Shown piece after piece: positions 1 through 6,403 of a DNA stretch of 13,479 nucleotides; the stretch's first letter is position 1; each line of letters begins with the position of its first letter. Below the pieces are notes generated by a model that saw only the letters and a list, made by a program, of their open reading frames with translations, searched no databases and was not told the origin of the DNA. A program made the position numbers and the translations under genes. This DNA comes from CAZMOK01 sp964567785 (GTDB lineage Bacteria > Bacteroidota > Bacteroidia > Bacteroidales > JAGOPY01), in contig CAZMOK010000071.1 of the NCBI GenBank assembly GCA_964567785.1, positions 1-13,479 on the forward strand. Direction: 5' to 3'.

Positions 1-85
1 ATTGATACATCAATTTTATCTTCACGTCGAGAATTCGTATTTTTATGAATTGAACTGATCATTAACCCCTTTTTGAATTCTTTTG

Positions 86-934
86 ATGAAGTTTGATCTG
101 GCCAGTTTTATGACAGCACTGAAAGAAGAGCTTCGACTGTTCCTCGGGATCAGCATAGGGGTTTTTCTCTTCATTCTTTTTTTCCAACCTTTCCCTCTTG
201 ATAGCTTCGATTTCAACAACCGCCTCATATTCGTTGCAGGTCTGGGATTTATCGTATTCATTGTCATGAGCTTGGTTAGGATCGGGTTATCATCGATTAT
301 CCAGAATTTAAACCCTAAAAAAACTGAAACCGTCCTGCCTTATTACATGAGTGGATTCACCATCACATTGATAAGTTCGCTGGCGTTCGCTTTTTACCTT
401 CATTACGTTGGATCTATCGCTTCTTCATTTTACATTATTTTCAAAGTACTCGTTATTTGCCTTGTACCCTCGGCTATTTTATGGATGCACGACGAGGTGA
501 AAAAGTTAAAGGCAGTTAATGAATCCCTTAAAAAAGAATTGAGTGAAAGCATCCAACAGTTTAACGAACACCAAAATAAAGCCCCTGATAAAACAATAGA
601 GTTCATTTCGGAAACAGGTTCAGAGAATTTCAGTGTGGCTTTATCGGATGTAGCATTCATCAAATCTGCTGATAATTACGTTGAAATAGCTTATGAAAAA
701 TCGGGAAATTATGAAAACAAGCTCCTGAGGAGCAGTTTGAGAAATATTGAGCAACAATTAAAGTCATATCCTGATTTTATCCGTTGCCACCGAACCTGCA
801 TTGTGAACAGTCAGTATATCGAGGGCCTTAATAGGATAAATAATAATTACTGGTTGACAATCAAAGAAATAGACAAACAACTCCCGGTTTCGAGACAGTA
901 TTTGCTTAAGCTGAAGGAGACCATTCAACCCTGA
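86..934 (+). CDS. Membrane-anchored LytTR-family transcription regulator
   Basis: Probably a DNA-binding regulator held in the inner membrane. From the ATG at 86 (282 residues) there are four hydrophobic segments at about 18-36, 47-66, 90-109 and 113-134, then a charged, probably coiled-coil linker at about 135-162, then a LytTR domain at about 171-280. LytTR hallmarks are visible: FIKSADNYVEI at 191-201, FIRCHRTCIVN at 231-241 and LPVSRQY at 266-272. There is no receiver domain and no histidine kinase next to it, so the signal is probably sensed through the membrane part; that is inference. A TTG at 83 directly before the ATG could also be read as a start, but ATG is preferred. No Shine-Dalgarno is visible. 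It precedes the B12-radical SAM gene, which has its own promoter, so a regulatory link is possible but unproven. The domain call is firm; the target is unknown. Confidence 0.9.
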   Translation: MKFDLASFMTALKEELRLFLGISIGVFLFILFFQPFPLDSFDFNNRLIFVAGLGFIVFIVMSLVRIGLSSIIQNLNPKKTETVLPYYMSGFTITLISSLAFAFYLHYVGSIASSFYIIFKVLVICLVPSAILWMHDEVKKLKAVNESLKKELSESIQQFNEHQNKAPDKTIEFISETGSENFSVALSDVAFIKSADNYVEIAYEKSGNYENKLLRSSLRNIEQQLKSYPDFIRCHRTCIVNSQYIEGLNRINNNYWLTIKEIDKQLPVSRQYLLKLKETIQP

Positions 935-1024
935 GTGGTGAATGGCATTCACAACGATATTTTACCATCTGCCAATTTTTGCTGCTATTCACCCCAAAAT
1001 GGCTTGTATTAGCCACATATTTTT

Positions 1025-1053
1025 TTTGTAAGGAACAGCACAGGATATCTTTG
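1025..1053 (+). promoter_or_regulatory. Bacteroidetes-type promoter for the B12-radical SAM gene
   Basis: A TTTG box (1025-1028) is followed after 17 bases by TATCTTTG (1046-1053), a perfect match to the Bacteroidetes -7 consensus TAnnTTTG. The spacing is slightly short against the usual 19-21 but within the range reported for the phylum. Transcription would begin near 1060, leaving almost no leader before the ATGs at 1063 and 1072. This is the main reason to reject the upstream TTG at 979 as the start of the next gene. Confidence 0.5.
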
Positions 1054-1071
1054 GATAATAAAATGATTATT

Positions 1072-2586
1072 ATGAATATCCTATTTATATATCCTGAATA
1101 CCCTGATACTTACTGGAGTTTCAAACATGCATTACGATTCGTTTCCAAGAAAGCAGCAGTGCCACCCCTGGGACTGATAACTGTATCGGCCCTGCTTCCC
1201 GGCTCATGGCAAAAAAAGCTGATTGACATGAATGTCACAGAACTCAAGGAAAGTGATATTGTATGGGCAGATTATGTATTCCTGAGTGCCATGTACGTAC
1301 AGAAAAAATCGGTTGACAAAGTAATTGAGGAATGCCTGAAAAACAATGTAAAGATCGTGGCCGGCGGACCATTGTTCACACAGGAATATGCCAATTATCC
1401 TCAGATCGACCATTTTATCCTGAATGAAGCAGAAATAACAATTAAACCTTTCCTGAGGGACCTGGAATCAGGCAAAACAAAAAGGATGTACCAGACAAAA
1501 AATTACGCTGACCTGACAAAAAGCCCTGTACCTGATTACCACCTGCTGTCGATGAAGGATTACGCCAACATGAACCTGCAGGTAACCCGCGGCTGCCCGT
1601 ATAACTGCGACTTTTGCGAGATAACGGCCCTGCTCGGCCATAAGGTGAGGATGAAAACCACCGAACAGATCATCGAAGAAATGGAAACCCTTTATAACCT
1701 GAACTGGCGGGGGCCCATATCCATAGTAGATGACAATTTCATTGGCAATAAGAAAACAGTCAAGAACGAGCTGGTCCCGGCTATGAAGAAATGGATGGAA
1801 AGAAACAATTTTCCTTTCTCATTCAACACACAATCATCCATAAATCTTGCTGATGATGAAGAGCTATTGCATTTAATGACAGACACCGGTTTTGAATCAA
1901 CCTTTATCGGTATCGAAACCCCCGACGAGAAAGCTCTCCACGACTGTAAAAAAGTCCAGAACGAAAACAGGAACCTGATTGAAAGTGTTGAAAAGATACA
2001 AAAAGCCGGGATGGCGGTCTCTGGAGGCTTCATCGTAGGCTTCGACAGCGACAGCCCTAATATCTTCCAGAGACAGGTCAATTTCATTCAGCAAAGTGGG
2101 ATTGTGGCAGCAATGGTAGGGTTATTGAATGCACCAAAAAACACAACACTTTACAACAGGCTGAAAGAAGAAAACAGGCTAACTGTAGATGCAACAGGAA
2201 GCAACACAGACTTTTCGATGAATTTCATACCTAAAATGAACAATGATGACCTGTTAAAGGGCTACAGAGACATCATTGAAAATATTTATTCAGCAAAGCC
2301 CTATTATAAAAGAATAAGGAAGTTTCTAAGGAACTACAGGCAAAAACAAGTACACGTTAAAAAAATTGAATTTATTTCCCTTGTTGCTTTCATCAGGTCA
2401 ATATTTATTATCGGTATTGTAAACAGGGGCCGAATGGAATACTGGAAATTCATGATATGGACTCTTTTTAACCACCCCGGGTTATTGACAGACGCAGTTA
2501 CCTACTCTATATACGGATATCATTTCAGGAAAGTTTATGGATTCAACAGAAAGAGTTCATGGCAGAACAATAGTAATGAAAGATAA
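1072..2586 (+). CDS. B12-binding radical SAM protein, DUF4070-like C-terminus
   Basis: A cobalamin-dependent (class B) radical SAM enzyme. Members of this class usually transfer methyl groups to unactivated carbons or catalyse related C-C or ring chemistry. From ATG 1072 it has 504 residues: a Rossmann-like B12-binding region at about 1-135 (opening MNILFIYPEYPDTYWSFKHA, later VAGGP at 96-100), a radical SAM barrel from about 165 with the CxxxCxxC cluster at C175, C179 and C182 (RGCPYNCDFC), and a C-terminal region with basic and hydrophobic segments (about 410-490) resembling DUF4070 proteins. The B12 DxHxxG motif is not evident, which is common in this subgroup. The hopanoid C-2 methylase HpnP has, to my knowledge, a similar architecture, but no hopanoid genes are seen here, so the substrate is unknown. 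An ATG at 1063 is an alternative start; an extension to the TTG at 979 would run through the promoter. A terminator hairpin follows the stop. Confidence 0.88.
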   Translation: MNILFIYPEYPDTYWSFKHALRFVSKKAAVPPLGLITVSALLPGSWQKKLIDMNVTELKESDIVWADYVFLSAMYVQKKSVDKVIEECLKNNVKIVAGGPLFTQEYANYPQIDHFILNEAEITIKPFLRDLESGKTKRMYQTKNYADLTKSPVPDYHLLSMKDYANMNLQVTRGCPYNCDFCEITALLGHKVRMKTTEQIIEEMETLYNLNWRGPISIVDDNFIGNKKTVKNELVPAMKKWMERNNFPFSFNTQSSINLADDEELLHLMTDTGFESTFIGIETPDEKALHDCKKVQNENRNLIESVEKIQKAGMAVSGGFIVGFDSDSPNIFQRQVNFIQQSGIVAAMVGLLNAPKNTTLYNRLKEENRLTVDATGSNTDFSMNFIPKMNNDDLLKGYRDIIENIYSAKPYYKRIRKFLRNYRQKQVHVKKIEFISLVAFIRSIFIIGIVNRGRMEYWKFMIWTLFNHPGLLTDAVTYSIYGYHFRKVYGFNRKSSWQNNSNER

Positions 2587-2603
2587 TTAATTATCGTGTT
2601 GCC

Positions 2604-2644
2604 AGGGACGACGTCCCTCTTTTTGAGGGACATCGTCTTTTTTT
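2604..2644 (+). terminator. Intrinsic terminator built from a GACGTC-type palindrome
   Basis: A 13-position stem pairs 2607-2619 with 2625-2637 (one C/A mismatch on this strand, a G-U wobble on the other) around a five-T loop and is followed by seven T (2638-2644), a classic rho-independent form just after the radical SAM stop. The left arm also contains a self-sufficient palindrome, AGGGACG-A-CGTCCCT (2604-2618), so two mutually exclusive hairpins can form. The sequence style matches the palindromic repeats at 2691-2703 and 5138-5150, so this may be a repeat element recruited as a terminator. Confidence 0.75.
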
Positions 2645-2678
2645 AAATTATTCTTTCCCAGTAACTTAAATTTTTTGA

Positions 2679-2704
2679 TTTGCAAATAATGAGACGTCGT
2701 CTCT
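2679..2704 (+). repeat. Palindromic intergenic repeat, copy 1
   Basis: A 26-base unit starting TTTGCAAA and ending in the perfect 6-1-6 palindrome GAGACG-T-CGTCTC (2691-2703). It matches 5126-5151 at 25 of 26 positions. A further GAGACG arm follows at 2705-2710. Both copies lie between genes downstream of a GACATCGT stretch (2629-2636 and 5105-5112), so the whole element may be about 80 to 110 bases long with a variable middle. It resembles REP-type elements; no transposase is present in the window. Confidence 0.7.
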
Positions 2705-2779
2705 TGAGACGAAACTTATATTTATTATATTTGTATATATTTTATATTTAAATCAAACCACCCGGGCTAATTAGCTTTT

Positions 2780-2909
2780 CCCAAAAAACAAATTAACCTG
2801 ATGTTTAAGCTTGGGGGGATATAATGCCTTACCTATTAACTCAGTATCGGAAGTTAAACTTCAGATCGGACAACTTATCAGAAGTATGGCGATTTATTAA
2901 TACCTCCCC
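2780..2909 (+). other. Candidate structured leader before the OmpA-domain operon
   Basis: This lies in the 420-base gap 2587-3006. After the AT-rich stretch 2711-2757 and a perfect palindrome GCTAATTAGC (2765-2774), the run GGGGGG (2813-2818) can pair in two ways. One is local, CCCAA (2780-2784) with TTGGG (2811-2815), stacked on AAACA (2786-2790) with TGTTT (2802-2806). The other is long-range, 2813-2822 with 2900-2909 (eight Watson-Crick pairs, one G-U, one mismatch). The long-range form would enclose a perfect hairpin GAAGT-TAA-ACTTC (2850-2862) and a weaker one (2873-2885), plus a near direct repeat CAGTATCGGA / CAGATCGGA. It could be a cis-regulatory RNA, a small RNA or chance. Part of it (TCGGAAGTTAAACTTC) resembles the helix III/loop C stretch of 5S rRNA, but the rest does not. 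I recognise no known riboswitch. Confidence 0.22.
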
Positions 2910-2995
2910 TCGCAGCCCTCCTGTTTGCAGCACTAATTAATCAACTTTTTGACAAACAGTTAGAAACATTGAAAATTGCTATAAGAATCAAGCAA

Positions 2996-3001
2996 AGGAG
3001 G
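2996..3001 (+). promoter_or_regulatory. Strong Shine-Dalgarno site, AGGAGG
   Basis: AGGAGG lies five bases before the ATG at 3007, within AAAGGAGGGAACC. This fixes the start of the OmpA-domain gene. It stands out because Bacteroidetes genes seldom use Shine-Dalgarno pairing and no other gene in the window has a comparable site. Confidence 0.6.
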
Positions 3002-3006
3002 GAACC

Positions 3007-3969
3007 ATGAAATCAATTATTAATAGCCTGGTTATTATTTTAATGGCATTATTAGCGGGCAGCAGTGTTTTTGCACAGAGGGAAACAGATTTCGAAGACA
3101 GTAAAGATCATCCTATGATATCTCGTTTTGAAGGTTCTGTAATTGAATACTACGATCACAAGAACTATGACCAGTACACTCTTGTTCTTGGATTTAAAAA
3201 CGGAAGACCTGAAAAACTGAAAAATTTGGAAGGTGAAATAACGAGAATACAATATAATACAACCGGCGATCACTCAGTTTTCGAAATATATAAAAATTAT
3301 GAAATAGCAATCAAACAAGCAAACTTTGATACGCTCTTCACCTGGTCGGACAAAACGCAACAACCTCCTGATTACACTTTCTGGCGCAATGTTTATTATA
3401 GTCAGACTAATAAAATGGGAGGACCTTTCTCTCATCCCGACGGAAGAATGGGCTTCAGGTACCTTGTTGCCAAAGGGTTGAATGAAGGACGAGATGTTTA
3501 TGTTGTCCTTTATATTTCATCCGACGACGATCTCGATTGGATACTCACTTCAATGGATATAATCGAAGAAAAGGAAATAAAAACAGGGCTTGTCACAGCA
3601 CAGTCCATAGATAAAGGACTTGATTTGACAGGACATGCCGTCCTGGAAGGACTCTTCTTCGATTCCGGGAAAGCCGAACTAAAACCTGAATCGGAAGCTG
3701 CATTGACAAACATATCGGAATACTTAAAAACTCATCCCGATAAAATCGTCTTCATTGTTGGGCATACCGACAACCAGGGTGATTATACCAACAACCTGCA
3801 ACTTTCAATCAACAGGGCTACAGCTGTAATGCATGAGCTGACAACCAATTACGGGATCAATGCCGGCCAACTGGAAGCCCATGGTATGAGTTGCCTGGCA
3901 CCTGTTGCATCAAATTCAACTGAAACAGGAAGAGCCCGTAACAGAAGAGTAGAAATAGTAGAACAATAA
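3007..3969 (+). CDS. OmpA-domain outer membrane protein with DUF4892-like N-terminus
   Basis: An exported envelope protein, probably tethered to peptidoglycan. In 320 residues: a signal peptide at about 1-23 (hydrophobic core, then VFAQ); an N-terminal domain at about 28-190 whose phrases DHPMISRFEGSVI (34-46), LEGEITRIQY (74-83) and FEIYKNYE..IKQANF (92-107) resemble DUF4892-type proteins; and an OmpA C-terminal domain at about 210-318. Expected peptidoglycan-binding features are present: FDSGKAEL (218-225), GHTDN with D255, NRA with R270, and GRARNRRVE (308-316). Many OmpA proteins have an N-terminal beta barrel; here the N-terminal part looks like a soluble domain, so a periplasmic protein bound to the cell wall fits better. 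It is followed after nine bases by another exported protein, so the two are probably cotranscribed. The OmpA call is firm; the DUF4892 resemblance is from memory. Confidence 0.88.
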   Translation: MKSIINSLVIILMALLAGSSVFAQRETDFEDSKDHPMISRFEGSVIEYYDHKNYDQYTLVLGFKNGRPEKLKNLEGEITRIQYNTTGDHSVFEIYKNYEIAIKQANFDTLFTWSDKTQQPPDYTFWRNVYYSQTNKMGGPFSHPDGRMGFRYLVAKGLNEGRDVYVVLYISSDDDLDWILTSMDIIEEKEIKTGLVTAQSIDKGLDLTGHAVLEGLFFDSGKAELKPESEAALTNISEYLKTHPDKIVFIVGHTDNQGDYTNNLQLSINRATAVMHELTTNYGINAGQLEAHGMSCLAPVASNSTETGRARNRRVEIVEQ

Positions 3970-3978
3970 AAAATTAAA

Positions 3979-4788
3979 ATGATGTTCAAGCACAAACATA
4001 AGATCAAACCAACACTTTTGTCAATTCCATTGGTAATGGCAATATTGCTGCTAACAGGCGGACTCAATTATTCCTTTGCGCAGGATTTCGAGGATGAGGA
4101 TATGAGGACTGCGGTAGTCCAATATACACTTAAATACCGTTTTAGCCCTGATCTAAAGACCGGTGATATGGTAAAATATGAACTGGAAGAAGATGAAAGT
4201 GAAGAACCGGAAATCCTGGAGCTAAAGGTTACAGGCGAGGAGAAGGATAATCTGTGGATAGAGGAACATTTTAAAAGGAATGAAGTTCACTATCTTATCG
4301 ATCCCGATCAAATGGAGCTTTTGAAGGTAAAAGGCACTGATGAAGATGGAAATACTTATGAGCTGGATCCTTTGGATAAGGCCAAATTCAGTGATAAAAT
4401 GGGCATGATCAATATGATGATGGACAAACAAGGAGCACGACAACAGATAAAAAGCTGGAAAAAAAGCGACAGGCAAGAAACCGCTGATTGCCCAGCGGGT
4501 TCATTTGATTGTGAACTTCTTGTTCCTGTCTATTCCGACCTGTATAACAGCCAGGTGGAAGAATACCGCTCGGCAATGAAGCAAAGTGGAAGGTCCGATG
4601 ATGAGATTGCGGCGGAGATAACCAGGAATGAACCAAAACTTCTTTTTTCAGGAAAGGTGCCCCGGATGATCCCCATTGCCATGGCAATGGGATGGATGCC
4701 TTACATTGAAGCCTTTGAAGAAGTTGAAGGTGGACTGGTGGTAAGCAGGCCTATGTTCTCTGTCAGGCTGGTTGAATACAACAAATAA
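3979..4788 (+). CDS. Exported protein of unknown function
   Basis: I do not recognise the family. The 269-residue product starts with a basic stretch and a hydrophobic core (about 11-29) ending SFAQ, a likely signal peptidase I site near residue 34; there is no lipobox. The mature part is acidic (DFEDEDM at 36-42, ELEEDESEEPE at 68-78) and seems rich in beta strands up to about 120, with a helical methionine-rich stretch (MGMINMMM, 141-148) and two cysteines, C171 and C178, that could form a disulfide. It looks like a soluble periplasmic or surface protein. Two adjacent ATGs (3979 and 3982) are equivalent starts. The nine-base gap after the OmpA-domain gene and the hairpin after its stop suggest a two-gene operon in which the partners act in the same envelope process. 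Confidence 0.75.
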   Translation: MMFKHKHKIKPTLLSIPLVMAILLLTGGLNYSFAQDFEDEDMRTAVVQYTLKYRFSPDLKTGDMVKYELEEDESEEPEILELKVTGEEKDNLWIEEHFKRNEVHYLIDPDQMELLKVKGTDEDGNTYELDPLDKAKFSDKMGMINMMMDKQGARQQIKSWKKSDRQETADCPAGSFDCELLVPVYSDLYNSQVEEYRSAMKQSGRSDDEIAAEITRNEPKLLFSGKVPRMIPIAMAMGWMPYIEAFEEVEGGLVVSRPMFSVRLVEYNK

Positions 4789-4809
4789 AAAGTAAACTTA
4801 TGAAAGGAG

Positions 4810-4840
4810 CCTTCCGGGATCATTCCATCCCGGAAGGTTT
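4810..4840 (+). terminator. Hairpin terminator after the OmpA-domain operon
   Basis: A perfect 11-base-pair stem joins 4810-4820 (CCTTCCGGGAT) and 4827-4837 around the loop CATTCC, followed by TTT. It sits 21 bases after the stop of the exported protein. The stem is strong but the T tract is short, so termination efficiency is uncertain. On the other strand it would also close off reading through the adjacent broken gene copy. Confidence 0.65.
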
Positions 4841-4852
4841 CAAGAGCAGGCA

Positions 4853-5096
4853 TTACCTGCCTGCCATAAAGATGTTTGCAGCAGTAACAGAGTTGCCGGT
4901 CCTGAGCACGCAAACATAAATGCCGTTATCCACTTTGGTCCCGGAATCATCAGTTCCGTCCCATTTAACGATCTTCATCCCGGCTGTTTGTGTATTATCA
5001 GCAAGCGACCTGATCTTTCTGCCCTGAAGGTCATAGATCATGATTGATATCTACATGGTTTCGGTAAGCTCGTAACTTATGGATGTCTGCGAGACG
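4853..5096 (-). pseudogene. Broken copy of a T9SS C-terminal sorting domain
   Basis: Read on the - strand, this stretch aligns without gaps to 10937-11180, the 3' end of the C1A protease gene, with about 17 differences in 244 bases (roughly 93%). It encodes the last about 81 residues of the sorting domain, from VSQTSISYEL through MIYDLQGRKIRSL to the terminal AGR. The CAG of the intact gene (11135-11137) is TAG here (5051-5053), so the frame is interrupted. No upstream protease part exists: homology stops abruptly at 5096, inside the sequence GAGACG. An internal ATG at 5041 leaves a 62-codon open frame, but without a signal peptide or catalytic domain it is unlikely to be a gene. Most likely it is the scrap of a duplicated or rearranged T9SS-substrate gene. 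Related sorting domains elsewhere in the genome could also be the source. Confidence 0.85.
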
Positions 5097-5125
5097 TTTG
5101 GAGCGACATCGTGCTTTCTTAAAGT

Positions 5126-5151
5126 TTTGCAAAAAATGAGACGTCGTCTCT
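5126..5151 (+). repeat. Palindromic intergenic repeat, copy 2
   Basis: It matches 2679-2704 at 25 of 26 positions and contains the same 6-1-6 palindrome GAGACG-T-CGTCTC (5138-5150). It lies 29 bases from the broken end of the T9SS-domain copy, and the preceding GACATCGT (5105-5112) is also shared with the first copy. The distance from GACATCGT to the palindrome is shorter here than in copy 1. Confidence 0.7.
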
Positions 5152-5157
5152 GAAAAC

Positions 5158-5190
5158 ATTGCTCCCCTCCCATATTTTTTAGTATCTTTC
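5158..5190 (+). promoter_or_regulatory. Possible promoter for the five-gene cassette
   Basis: ATTG (5158-5161) is followed after 21 bases by TATCTTTC (5183-5190), which matches the Bacteroidetes -7 consensus TAnnTTTG at all but the last base. Transcription from it would begin about 35 bases before the TTG start at 5231. The match is imperfect and the region is T-rich, so this is only a candidate. Confidence 0.3.
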
Positions 5191-5230
5191 CCATACCAAT
5201 TAATTAACCTTTTTTACGCTCATTAATTTA

Positions 5231-6403
5231 TTGGCATCAAAACTCAAATATAACTACCTGCCTGAACTCACCTCTCTTACACTGGGAAGAAGCCGGCCCG
5301 GTATGGTTACCGTGAACCTTACATCCAAATGCGACCAGCAATGCATGTATTGTGAAATAGGTCAAAACATCCCCTCTTCCCGTAAAGATAACCTGACAGC
5401 CGGGGATATTGAATGGATACTTGATGAAATGGCACGGACAGGTATTAAAAGAATATCGTTCTGTGGCGGCGAGCCGTTCCTGTTCCCGGGTTTGACCGGT
5501 ATCGTGAAATATGCAGGAAAAAAGAATATTCAATGTACGGTAACAACCAACGGGATGGCGGCCTTTAAACTTGGCCGGGAAGAGCTCAGGATACTGAAAG
5601 AAAATGAGGCGCTCATAAATATTTCCATCGACTCATTCGATGAAAGCCTGCAGGACCTCATAAGAGGCAAAAAAAATTCTCTCTCTTACCCCTTACGCTC
5701 CATTAAAACATTCCAGGAGGAAGGGATACCTGTAACTGTGCTTACCGTCATATCAAAGTATAATTATGAAGATCTTTACAAAATATTCACAACCGCATAC
5801 AAGAAAGGGATAAAACAGGTGCTTTTCCAGCCTGTCATCACCTTCTCCAACTACCCCGACCGCGCGCCCGTTACCGAAAAAAACCGGATCAATGTACCTC
5901 CCGAAGGCATCCCGGTCCTAATGAACCGCCTCCGCAGAATGCACAAATTTGAAAAGACCCACAACATCAACACAAACATTTACAGGATCATGCCCTGGAT
6001 AGGTCATTACCTGGAAACTTCGGTATCGGGCAATGGAAAGTGGTTTTTTTCTGAAATCGTTAAAAAGTTCTATTGCCGGGAAGTGGACGCAATAATAGAT
6101 ATAGCCTACGATGGCGGAATACAGCCATGCGGGCTGGCACTCTCTTCTGTAACCATCCATAAGAACAGGGAAAAAGGGCTGCTGGCCCTCTGGGAGGAAG
6201 CGACACACGACCTGAGGGATGAGCTCAACAATGACAGGTTCAGGGAGATCTGCAACGGTTGCTGCCACCATTTCAGCCGTAATTTACTGGCATCCGTAAT
6301 CAGGTTCCCTGTAACCAACAGAAAGATGTTGCTGCCCATCGGATCACTGATATTTAACAGAATAGCATACAGAACCTATAAAAAACTACTTTACCACACA
6401 TGA
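5231..6403 (+). CDS. Radical SAM enzyme with SPASM-like C-terminal cysteines
   Basis: A radical SAM enzyme of 390 residues. The core shows the CxxxCxxC cluster at C34, C38 and C41 (SKCDQQCMYC), GGEP at 79-82 (SAM binding), TTNG at 105-108 and SIDS at 132-135. The C-terminal part has C282, C300 (DGGIQPC), C341, C344 and C345 (CNGCC), a pattern expected for a SPASM or twitch domain holding an auxiliary Fe-S cluster. Such enzymes modify peptides, sugars or cofactors; PqqE and anaerobic sulfatase maturases belong to the wider group. No precursor peptide or sulfatase is adjacent, so a small-molecule substrate made with its neighbours is more likely. The frame opens with TTG at 5231; the next ATG (5303) would remove the first strand of the fold just before the cluster, so TTG is chosen. 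The stop overlaps the next ATG by four bases (ATGA), indicating translational coupling. Confidence 0.88.
   Translation: MASKLKYNYLPELTSLTLGRSRPGMVTVNLTSKCDQQCMYCEIGQNIPSSRKDNLTAGDIEWILDEMARTGIKRISFCGGEPFLFPGLTGIVKYAGKKNIQCTVTTNGMAAFKLGREELRILKENEALINISIDSFDESLQDLIRGKKNSLSYPLRSIKTFQEEGIPVTVLTVISKYNYEDLYKIFTTAYKKGIKQVLFQPVITFSNYPDRAPVTEKNRINVPPEGIPVLMNRLRRMHKFEKTHNINTNIYRIMPWIGHYLETSVSGNGKWFFSEIVKKFYCREVDAIIDIAYDGGIQPCGLALSSVTIHKNREKGLLALWEEATHDLRDELNNDRFREICNGCCHHFSRNLLASVIRFPVTNRKMLLPIGSLIFNRIAYRTYKKLLYHT

Noticed and set aside
938..952. Terminator after the LytTR gene (GTGAAT-GGC-ATTCAC hairpin)
   Set aside because: The stem is only six pairs with weak GC and no T tract directly after it; probably chance.
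979..1071. N-terminal extension of the first B12-radical SAM protein from a TTG start
   Set aside because: The added 31 residues do not resemble the family, and the stretch contains a perfect TAnnTTTG promoter box at 1046-1053; the family-typical start MNILFIYPEYP lies at 1072.
2813..2909. 5S rRNA gene or pseudogene
   Set aside because: Only about 16 bases resemble the 5S helix III/loop C consensus; the spacing to the 5' helix and the remaining conserved 5S positions do not fit.
2949..2985. Sigma-70-like promoter TTGACA ... TATAAG before the OmpA-domain gene
   Set aside because: The spacing is 25 bases, far from the normal 17, and Bacteroidetes use a different consensus; no good TAnnTTTG box sits at a suitable distance.
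4853..5041. A 62-residue protein on the - strand as a real small gene
   Set aside because: It is the 3' end of a T9SS sorting domain downstream of an in-frame amber codon, with no signal peptide or own functional domain; it is better described as part of a pseudogene.
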